Positions 32,012-44,000 of a DNA stretch of 64,000 nucleotides are shown here, piece after piece. Made by a program: the position numbers and the translations under genes. Each line of letters opens with the position of its first letter. The first letter of the stretch is position 1. The notes under the pieces were generated by a model. The model was not told the origin of the DNA, made no database searches, and worked only from the letters and a program-made list of their open reading frames with translations. This stretch comes from Siphonodentalium dalli (taxonomy: Eukaryota; Mollusca; Scaphopoda; Gadilida; Siphonodentaliidae), in contig CP136065.1 of NCBI GenBank assembly GCA_032622095.1, forward strand, positions 216,918,151 to 216,982,150, in the 5' to 3' direction.

Positions 32012-35000
32012 GTAAGCTGCATGACGTATAACAGACGTGCATCCGACTCAACACACAACAGAACTTATAAGTGTACGTCTTCATTGATATGGGACACATG
32101 AGCCCATTCATGATCACCCGTTGTCATGTGATCCAGCTAGTCTGCTATGGTGTTGGGCGTCCTGCTGAATTGTTATGCTGTTGATAGGGCAAACTGGTGG
32201 CCATTTCAAACCAAACTTTTTACAAATAACAGAAAGATATGCCATACTGTTGGTATAAAAAACAAAAAAATTATACACTAATTACAGGTTGGAAAATATG
32301 AAAAAATTAGAACAATTTCAACCTTTATATGTTTGTAAAATTTCCAACTAATGTTGTGTCAGATATGACATCTACAACTGGGTTTAGACGCCCCAACGAC
32401 ACCTGTCGCCTTGTCCTTGTTCGTGTACATTGAGTCACTGTAAACGGTCGTTGAATCAGTTGATTGCCACGGAATCGTTTGTTTCGGGCAACTGAATCGC
32501 GAAGTCTGTCGCTGAATCATCTGGTCGATTTTGCCGTATATTAGAGAGCTTTCGTAGTGGCTCTTGGTGCTGGGAAAATCTAAAGCAGCTGGGAAATTGC
32601 TTTGACTTCAGTTCAGAGTTTTGAGTTTAAGTATCTTATATGTTATTATATATTTTTCAGAATCAACAGATTAAATAACCCGTACATACACGGTTGAGGT
32701 TCAATTGAGCCATTTCTGTTTAAGGACATTTTTTTTTTTTACATTTGTGTGGAGTTTAGAAATTGTTTCTTATAAAATTGTACTGTCGGCATGGTAGGGA
32801 GTTTCGACAATATATATATAAAAGCGATGCATTTTTTAATGTGGTGCACTCGGTTTAAATTATTTTTTTATTTATATTTTACTCGTTTTAACGATACGCC
32901 CCAGTTGTTTCAGCATTTGAATTCTCGAACCCGGAGAGTAATCCACTTCCCATGCATGTTCTTCTTTTATAGTGATGATTGTTTTACAAACGTTGTTTTC
33001 TGAAATGATGTATACGTTGATATTGTTTGTTTGCAAAACATGCATGTTACCGTTTGCCATATATCTTACTCGATAGATGTTGGTGCTGTAAATACACCCA
33101 AGCTGCAAGACGGAGTTCAGTCCCCTCGCCATGCTGGTCTGACCACTGCCATCATGTATGTTCGTAATTATATCTAACTTTTTTTTGTTTAACCCTTTAC
33201 CCAACAAAGCGTCCAAAAACGCCCAAATAAAGCTTCAACAGCCTAAAATATCTTCGGTCTGTCTCAATAACACCATACAAATATGGATATAATTGGAACC
33301 GGTTCATTGACCACATTGTGATGGTTACAGTTATGCCCTGTGCCAATGAATTCTCTTATATATGCGAGTCGACCATATGTCGCCTCGCATATATAAGAGA
33401 ATGCATTGGCCTAAAAACAATATTTTTTAACACTTTTTACCATTTTTTCTTACATTCTTTAACAATTTTATTATTTTTTCTTACATTTTTTTACAATTTT
33501 TATAATATTTTTCTACATTCTTTGACAATTTTATCATTTTAAATATGTGTTAAGCCAATGCATTCTCTTATATATGCGAGGCGACCTACAGGGCCGTTCT
33601 GTTGGGTAAAGGGTTAAGTGATTTGTCAGCTACAATTCATTCTGGCTTGACCTTGCCAATTTTCAAATGAAAATGGACCGTTCGGTTCATCATAATAATG
33701 CAGAATGAATTGTAAACAATAAAATTCTTAAATAAAATAAAAACAGTGATTTTCCTCACAATCTGTATACGTGATGATAGCGTTGAGTCTCGTGTATCAG
33801 GGGACGGAATTATGCCCCGCAGTTTGGAGTACATCTTGTTTGCATTTGTTTTCAGTGATACTGGTTCATGTCGCGGGGGTTGCTAAATGCAAAGATATTC
33901 GTGGTTATGGTCCTGGAAAAGGAAAAGAGACATACATTGACGAAACGATTACACTCTGGGGAGGTGAGTTTGGTGTCATATACCATAATTATGGAAGTCG
34001 AGTCTATTACGGAATACGGGTGTTTGCTTGTCCATGACGTTATGATCAGTGTTCAGATATCACATCATTGAAGTGGGGATATGTAAATAAATAGCACACG
34101 TTGTGTGAACAGAGAAGCGGTTCTCACAAATTATGCACCAAAGACCACAGCGCGTACCCCCAATAACATCCACCACCCACCCACCCCAACAACATCCACC
34201 ACCCACCCACCCCAATAACATCCACCACCCACCCACCCCAATAACATCCACCACCCACCCACCCCAATAACATCCACCACCCACCCACCCCAATAACATC
34301 CACCACCCACCCACCCCAATAACATCCACCACCCACCCACCCCAATAACATCCACCACCCACCCACCCCAATAACATCCACCACCCACCCACCCCAATAA
34401 CATCCACCACCCACCCACCCCAATAACATCCACCACCCACCCACCCCAATAACATCCACCACCCACCCACCCCAATAACATCCACCACCCACCCACCCCA
34501 ATAACATCCACCACCCACCCACCCCAATAACATCCACCACCCACCCACCCCAATAACATCCACCACCCACCCACCCCAATAACATCCACCACCCACCCAC
34601 CCCAATAACATCCACCACCCACCCACCCACTACATTAATTTCTTATATTTATATAGTATTTTGATGACTTATTCCCCCCCCCCCCCAAAACTGAATGTAT
34701 TCTTATTTATTTTCACAAAATCTTCCGAGAATTTGAGACTAGACCATGCAGCACATTAAGTCAGCCCAAATACGATTTCCAAGCACTTAGCAACGATAAC
34801 GTGATCGATAAAAACAACTGGCTTCAGATGCAATTCGGCTGAACTTTGAAAAGCACGCTCAATTATTCTGCTGACAGCTTTTAGTGATTATGTTATATTA
34901 TGTCAACAATATGTGACGTCGTGTTCGTGTTACGGTCTGTGTGTTGTTTAGGAGATAAACTTAATTACCCTGTTGAGTTGTACCCTGTTTTCATGCTCGA

Positions 35001-38000
35001 ATCCCTGAATGTACAACGAAACAGGGTACGTTTGTCTCCATTGTAATTAAATCTAGCAAGGAATTTGCAAAAACAAAACTGTATAAAAAGTATCATTTAG
35101 TTATTTTGACACGAATCGAGACTTTCATTTTGCCGTTGTCACCGTTCGGTTTGTTCATTGATTTACTCGGAACACTGCTCCATAACAATTTCCTGTGGGG
35201 CGGGTTGGCTCGTTAAGGCTACTCCGTTCTGCGCCGATGAAATTTTACCGTGCTACATTCAGATTTGATGTACGCCGAAGCGGCCGATCAACGGTATCTA
35301 TAGACAACAACGCGCGGGTGTGCTCGTTTTGCTACTCGTTCTGCGCCGATGCAATTTTACCGTGCTACATTCAGATTTGATGCAAGCTGAACGGCCGTTG
35401 TCGGTGAATCGAAAACTAAAGTTAGCCGCTCTCAGCTAGTTAATCATAATGCTTGTTTTAGTGACAAATACTCAATTGAATTACAATTGGATATGAAACA
35501 GGCGACACGATTGAGGCGGAGAAACAACAGCGTGGGTATCATATGTATATTGCTTTTACTATACTTTGAAATGCATGTAGGAAAATTGTTTTTATTATTC
35601 AGACAGTGGAGGATTGGGCAACCAACACGCAGTTGGCCACCAGTCTTATCCCTTCATGGTAGAACTACCAGCCACGCTGCCGTCGTCATTGGAAAGTGGA
35701 GAGGAAATTGGCACCGGAATTCAGACAGGCTACATTGGATACACGTGTAAAGCGACTGCCGACCCCGGTGCCGAGGATGGTGGAGGCAAAATAACGTCAT
35801 CAAAAGCTTTCAATGTGATACGTTCTCTAGATTTAAACTCTTTTTCAGACGCACATGTAAGTTACTTTATCATGCTGGCCTATTAGATTGACCAATGCGA
35901 ATGGAGATACACTGACATGAGATTATAAGTTACATTGCGATTTGTTGCCGGATACGGTGTCATATGAGGCGAAGCGAGACGTTACATAAATTAATGGCCC
36001 TAGACGAAAAATTTAACTAATTAGAATCTAATGAGGCTTAGCGAGATAAATACTAATCTCACTTCGCCTCATATGACACCGTATCCGGCAACAAATCACT
36101 CTGCAACTTATAATACATAGTCATTGACAGTAGTGGAACATAGGCCGTTTGTTGAACTTCATTTCCCACCACTGAATAGGAATTCTTCTGCATTTATATA
36201 ATTATATTATCTGTTCGTAAGGCTCAAGGCTGTAAGTTGTCTGCTTATTTACCCGGAACACCCCTCAAAATAAATAATAGGCAATTCAATATATAGATAG
36301 TACGACAAAATAGTGTTTGGACTGGTTAACGTTAAAATAGTGTTTGGACTGGTTAACATTATTACACGAGTTTGAGTTTTATCTCGCGGCACGACAAATG
36401 CGTGTAATAACGTTAAAGACATACATGTATTATGTACTTGTTCGGGAGCGTGAAACTGATCAGTTAGCACTCAGGTGCTTTTCCAACTGGAGGAATCTTT
36501 TGAAATTGTGTGCTGGGGTTCGAATCCCACCGAATTCCAAAAACATTTGCACTGTCTCAAAAATTAAATTTGTTTCTAAAAAATAGGCGCCTTGTGTGTT
36601 GTATAGTCCCAGACATGTTCAAAGAGCAACGCTCGGCGTGTTTCGGTGACGTATATATAACATGCTGCTGTGCCATATTTGCTCTATATGTAATCGGTTT
36701 GTATTGTTCAAGCAAGACAGATATTTTATTGAACGTTTTTTATTTCTGTATTTCGATGTATTTCGAAAAAAGCGTTAATGACTGATCATATGTTCCGGTT
36801 CTTTGTTCTTTATGAGATTCAACAAGATGGACACCGCCTAGCTTCCCCGCGCATAAATAACTTTGGGAAATCGCCTTCATATGATTTTAAATTTCAGCTA
36901 CCAATGAACCAGCAGATGAACGAAGATGTGTCAAGTTGTTGTGACGAGAGAGGAAACATCTCGATGCGTCTTCATTCTGATAAATCGGGCTTCGTACCGG
37001 GTGAGATGATCCCCATCTCGGTGGAAGTTGTGAACAACAGTTCTGATGCAGTAACGTCTGTCAAGGTCCAGCTTCGACGGGTGAGACGTGTGTGCAATAT
37101 GTACTTATCTCTCGAGCTTAGCTACCCACACCCACTGACCTTATGCACCGTCCCTATATGTATTTATACACGTCTGCTTTATGTTTTGATTCTTCACTAC
37201 ACAGGGGTCCGGGAACTTTTAACGAACCAAAGCCGGACGTTTTGGGTCGTATATAGACTACATCTGATTTTGTGACGTCACCAATTATTATCTAATACGA
37301 CGCTGCTGTTTTGAATGTTGCGAGCACTTTTGTCGCACAGTAGATCGATGGGCTTAACGCATTAATGTCGTAATCGGCAAATCTTGTTACTGTGTTTTTC
37401 GATTACTGGTATTGCAAATGAGAATTATGAATATTGAATTACAATGTAAGTTCATTCGTAGCGTTAGTTTACCTTTTATTGAGAAAATAAGACACAATAA
37501 ATAACGACACTATAGTAACTACAGTTTACACCCATCGGGGCGAGTGAAAAGATATCGAAATTCCTGATGTGAAATTATGAACAAAGCAGAAGATACATTC
37601 CTGCAGGTTCAGGTGAACTCGGTCAATGGGGAAAGTTACACGATGACGTTGTTCGTCGATTTTCGTTGAAATGGACACGGAGAAACCATGAAATGAAATG
37701 AACAGCTATGAAATGGACACGCTTCTCAGTATAGTATCTCCGCCGCAGTGGTCATCCAGCGTCAAGAAAAGAAATAAATTTGTTAAATTCATTAAAGATG
37801 TTCCCGTTACCCTCTCGATAAGGTATAACTATTTTCACTTTGATGTTGGTACTAGTAGTTTATAACCATGAATAGTCTAGCTGTCGATCAAGACTACCCG
37901 GAAGTACGATTTGCCTAATTTATAGTCGAAATTACGATTGGGGTCCATTCATTCGACGAACCCAGGAAATTTTGCCTTATGTAAATCTTATTTGGAGGGA

Positions 38001-41000
38001 ATACCAGAGAATCTATAAACTGAATTTGATATATAAAAAAAACCCCACGGCTACCCTCATGTGAGTGGTTTTGCTTTGGTTCGTTAATTACGCTATAGCG
38101 TATGATCCTATTATATATATACTAGCAGGTGACCCGACTTCGTCCGGGCTTTGACCTTTAATTGACCATTTTGAAGGTCAATGTCAAGTCGGAGTCACGA
38201 TTTGACCCGTCCAAAACACTCCCCGGACAAAAACACCCATAGGTATCAAATTTCGTCGAAATCCGTCCAGCTGTTTTCCCGGCCATAGCTAACAGACAAG
38301 CAAACAGACAGAAGTCCCAAAATATATATTAGATCATTTGTGGGTACCCGTTTCAAGGTGAATGTCATCTCGGGCGGAAAACTGACCCATGAAAATCTCC
38401 CCCATTCCCAGGAACCCCTAAGTATAACACAGAATCACACAACACGCTCGTGTCTGTACACAGACACAACACGCTCATGTCTGGACACACACGCTCTTTA
38501 TCAACGACACTGCGGATACGAACGCTCTTTAACTATCACGCGATTAACCAATGAACTACCCATTGCGGTGGCGGGGGATTGGAGAATGAGTGCTCTGACG
38601 TTCTCAGAAGCGGTGCGATGACATTCCATCTGGTATTTTACCCTTAGATAGGAAGTTTGGGCTCAATCCGTCCGGCAGTTTTCCCGGCCATAGCTAACAG
38701 ACAAACAAACAAACAAACAAACAGAAGTCCCAAAATATATATTAGATTTATGAGTTTTACGAGAAGGGTCACAGGTCTATTTTCGAGGAAATCTCACCAT
38801 GCAAGTCTGGGAAAAATGGCTTCAAAAACCTTTTTCCCCAAATTAGCAATTTTGCTGATGGACCCATGTTGTATGTACAAGTATATAATGGCGTAAAGCA
38901 GGCGTATATATAGGAACGGCGCATAATGACGGTGCGGTTGGGGTGGGGCAGCATTAGACGGCCTGCTTATAAGTAATTGTGTTCAAGGACTTGGCTTAGT
39001 GTCTCCGTTAAGGTGTACAACTTAGAAGTTCAAACTATAACCCACCCCATTGAGCAAGACGTATAATACTTGTCTTAACCATGTCTTGAATAATGCATTT
39101 TAGTAAAATAAATTGATCGAAAGTAGGAAATATTCGGTTAAAAAAAAAAAAAAAATTCGTTGAAAAATCCAACTTTCGGAGCAATTTCAATCAATATTTG
39201 GCCTGAAACTTCCAACTTTTGAAACTTTGGCACAGTTGAGGAGGTGAGACATAAATTGTACACAGGACCCGATTTAATTTAAAACAATCATGTGGAAGGA
39301 CTTCCGAATTTACTCCACCACTATAGGTATGGATAGGTATGGAAAAGTTATGGAATTTTGTCAGGGCAAGGTCTTTGAGCGAGGTCTTTGAGTGGGGCCT
39401 TTCTACATAAAATCGCACAGAGGACCCGATTTTGTGGAAAACAATCATTTGGAAGGACTTTTGAATTTTTGATATACATCCCTGAAAATCCATAAATTGA
39501 TGATTTTTCCAAATTTATTTCCCAAAATTCACCAATTTCCCTTTTGCTGATTCTGGATGATATTTATGCACACCTACAGCATATCGTATTCTGGATGACA
39601 GCTGAGGCTGACAATTCAGATCCAGACCAAGCAGATCCAGCGAGACCCATAACCACGTCATCCACTGGTAAATACGGTCTGGCGAAATTCAAATATGACG
39701 ACGCCATAGACTCAAAATGCTCGCACGTAATGAACGTATCCATTTTGGTGCCGAAAGTTCCAGCCTCTAATTTGGAAGGATGTGTGATGATGGATGTACA
39801 GTACTTCATAGTAGTAAGTTGATATATTTAATTAGTATATGCTCAATGATAGCTAATAAACATGAAATGTCGCTGACAGATAATAACAATATCCCCAAAT
39901 GTGAAGATATAGATATTTTCACTTTTCATTTGTCAGTGTATTCAGTATATTCTTTCTGAGGGAAAAATTTCAGTAAACAGTACAGGGACTCAGTATTGTC
40001 GTTGAGAAAGCGAGAAAATGTAAATAGAAGTCATATAAAAATATAATAAAGCGCGTCACTTTAAAGGGGTACTGTACCCCAATTTCAATGAATTCCCGGT
40101 GACAATAGCGATCTAATATCATTATTATATTTTAAAATAACTAATTTGAGTCGACGATGTCTACTGAAAACGTTCCGGTTAACAGGCTATCACAAAAGTA
40201 AAATTGAATTATTTAATATAAATTCATTTATGGCTGGAGTCATAAAATGGCGAATTATGCCATTACGAGTTACCGTTCTTGAAATCGTATCTGTTACGTG
40301 TCTTTTATCGACGGCCGTTCGCGAACATTATTGAGTTGCAAACAAAACATGTTGATTAATTGATTGATTGATTTATTTTTGATATAAAGACATACACGTA
40401 TATTGATTTAACAGGTTACAAATATAATAAATTACAAGCAAATAAAAAGTAGTTTTTAACATAATTTCAGTTGTTAGGCTATATAAGAAATCGCAAATTT
40501 TGAAACAAAAATGAGGCTGTAAAGAAGTCAAAGTGAATACCAATGGTATGATGGCTGAAATTTAGAAAAAAAATCGTAGAGTACATGTACGGCTATATAT
40601 CGGGGATGGCACAAAAAGCACTCGATAGCTTAATTCCATTGTGGCCCCCTGATATGCTACCGGCCACGAGGCAGACAATATAGTTACCACAAAATTCTCC
40701 ATTTTGATACTAAAAAAATAATGGTAATGACATCAATGTTAATATATTGATATTTTACATTGATAAAGCCATCATCAATGTGGATAAAATAATTTATCAT
40801 CATAAGTGCTACATTTACAAGTAATCTTATGATTGTGAATATGTTTATTTTAAAAGAAATGATCTTTTCACCGACCAGGTGGATCAGACGCCTGGCAGAT
40901 CCATTTAGCATAACAAGTCTGACACTCGTCTCATTCACCGGGTCTATGAATACTGACCGATATAATATTATATTAATATTAATGCTGCTGCAAGAGGTGC

Positions 41001-44000
41001 CTGTGGGTTCTGTGTCGGTTCGGTGACTTTGTAAATGATGGATACGCACCACTGCATATACGAACCACTGCCATGTATGGCCGGTTTTGGACTGGTCTGT
41101 CCATGACCGAAAGATGGAAACCCGAAATACAGGCAGCAGTAACAATATATGCAGAGATGAGTAATTGATTGGCAAAATTTTGGTCTCAGTTTCAATTCAG
41201 TAGTACAGAAAGGGATCTTCCTCTCGGTCCTTCACTTTAGATAAGAGATGTTTTTTTATGCAAAATTTCCGGTATTTGATGTCAATGGGTAGATGTACAG
41301 TTTTGTCAAGTCTATTCCAGAGTCTTATTCCTGTGTAGAAAAAAGACTTTTTCCCATAACAACTTACATGAGGGAGGATGAATTTCAGTTTACCTGACCG
41401 GGTTTCAGATTGATCAGCCTCATTGTCCGAAACATTTATATCCCCTTCTTTATTTGATAGTTTGAAATGTTCATTAAAATATACTGGGGCTTGCTTATCT
41501 GAGATCTTCATAACCATTGTCAATTTCCTAAAGTTAACTCTTTCACATACCGGCAGCCAATCTACTTTTAGAAATTCCGAATAGCCAATATGTGTCCTAC
41601 AATTTAGATCTAAAATGTATCTTACTAGCCTATTCTGGGTTGCGTGTAATCGGATCTTTGTTCTCTGTGTTAGACTAGTGTACCAAAAGCTTGAACTATA
41701 GTCAAAATGACATTGAATGAGGGCCAAGGATAGAGTTCTTTTGCAGTATTGGTTCAGGTAAGATGCCTTTCTGTACAAGAATTTCAACTTAGAGTTTGCC
41801 TTCTGCAACATGTGTGCTGCCATTAGCTCACCATTAATATGGTGGTCTAAAATGGCCCCGAGATATGTTACGGAGTCACTGGGTCTGATGCTCACGCCAT
41901 CACAGCAAACACTCAGCTGGGATTTATTTTTCAATTTATGTGGTGATCCGAAAAGAATTGATTCTGTTTTTCCCAGGTGTAAAGATAGTTTATTATCCAC
42001 CAGCCAAGCGCTCAGTTTGCTCAGTGCTACGCTGAGAGTTTGTTCAATGATGTGCACATCAGATCCAGCGACAATAAGGGCAGAGTCATCTGCATATAAG
42101 AGGAGTTGACAAGAAACAGCCATGGAAGCATCGTTAACATACAGTAAAACAGTAGAGGACCTAAAATAGACCCCTGTGGTACGCCACAGGAAATATCTTC
42201 AAAATCGGATAATGTACCATTTACATCAACAGCTTGGGATCTCCCATTCAGGTAGCTGTGAAACCAAAGAAGTGCGCTTTCATCCAAACCGATAACCTTA
42301 AGTTTTTGCAATAAAATTTCATGATCCACTGTATCAAAAGCCTTTTGAAGGTCTATCAGGACCATACCTGTAAGGTTACCCTTGTCCATCTCACTACGAA
42401 TTTTATCTGTGAGGTATAACAGACATGTGTCTGTTGAAAACCCTGACCTAAAACCAGATTGGTAGCCATATAATAAATTTTGTTTTTGTAAATATTCCTC
42501 AAGTTGTTTGTATACAATTCTTTCTATTATTTTTGAGGCTAAATTAAGTACGGAGACAGGTCTGTAATTTCCAGGCTGTGTCTTCTCCCCCTTCTTATAG
42601 ATTGGTACGACCCTAGCTCGTTTGAGCTCTTCTGGGACATGCCCATTGTGAATAGAAAGATTCACTATGTGGGTGAGTGGAGATGTTAAAACAGCAGCAC
42701 CATCCTTCAAAAACCTTGCCGGTATCACATCGGGGCCCGTGGCTTTGGATGAGCACAGACTTTCTAGTATCTTATGAACTTCATCTTCATCAACAACATG
42801 GAGTTTAAGTTTGTTGATGGGATCTACTTTGCTTCTATAGTAGTTAACAAGAGTCAAGTTGTTGAAGATACCAGGAGCCTTTGGGAGTTTATTCAGAAGA
42901 TTAGATGCTATATTGCAAAAGAAATTATTGAATTCTTTAGCAATGGTCACTGCATTAAAGCAAACTTCTTCATTGATCTTTAGAGCATAGTTAGTTTTGT
43001 TACTGGTTTTTTTTGATGGACAACCAAGTTTTTTCAATGATTTCCATAGCTCTTTAGGTCTGTTTCTATTTGCATCTAATTGTTGGGTAAAATATGTTAA
43101 CTTTGCATCCCGTATCATATGTTGGGCTTCATTTCTCAAGTTTTTATAAGACTCTAAGTCAGTAATTTCTTTTGACTTTCTGTATTTATGAAGCATTAAG
43201 TTTCTATCTTTAATAGTTGTTAGAATGTCTGAGCTCATCCATTCCTCGGTACCCCTGCAAAAGAAAGGCCCGCTATAACCGATTCGGAAAACAGGAGAAA
43301 GAAACAAGAGTCATAAAGCGTCAAGTATTTTTATAGGGAGTGAGATTGTTCGATGGAAGAGATTGGATGCATCAATTGAAGCTGTGATAAATGAACTTCC
43401 GGTTCTTCCTGCGACCTGAGTCTTCTCCGGTGAAGGTAAAAAACATGGCGCGTAGTTTGAAATCGTAATATTTTTGTTTCCAAGATCAATATTTTCTTCG
43501 CTAAATTAGGTTTATACGAAACTCATATAACACGAACACAATCTAACTTGAAAGTTATTTCGATGGGAGTAAATAAAAAAAATTGTCTCTCCCTGTGTAC
43601 AGTACCCCTTTAACACACGCATTGCTATATTAACATAAATCTCTACCAGAGCGCACCACTAAAACTTCCTTTCTGACTCTGTAACCGGATGGGTATTGGT
43701 CTGTGGTTTCTATATTTAGCGCGGGGTTTTCCAGCAAAAATGGCGAAAGTCAAATTTCCTATGTGCGTTGAGAACAATTCCCTACTAAAAACTTAATGAC
43801 AGAATGGAGGATCAGAGCGGTAGATTTATGACGATTTTCGCAAGCTACAAGTCAAAATTGCATAATCGGAGAACCAAATCACACCGTTTAGAAATCTAGT
43901 TCTTTGCTTCTGGTGGGACTTTTCAAACTTAAGGTACGAACTTACACACATTTTAATCGATAGTTTGTGTGTTTAAGAAGGGCACATGTTGCTCTGTTCG

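Larger units (their letters stand above)
40061..43613. mobile_element. TTAA MITE (AGGGGTACTGTACCCC family) split by a LINE
   Basis: TTAA-AGGGGTACTGTACCCC at 40061 and CAGTACCCCTTTAA at 43601-43613. The left part, to about 40353, and the right part, from about 43253, align to the uninterrupted copy at 17627-18266 with few differences. The join falls between CATGTT and the TGCAAAAG string. Confidence 0.88.

Noticed and set aside
34060-34630. Three overlapping minus-strand open frames of 163-188 codons, G/W-rich
   Set aside because: They are translations of a 26-bp minisatellite with no stop in any frame, inside an intron.
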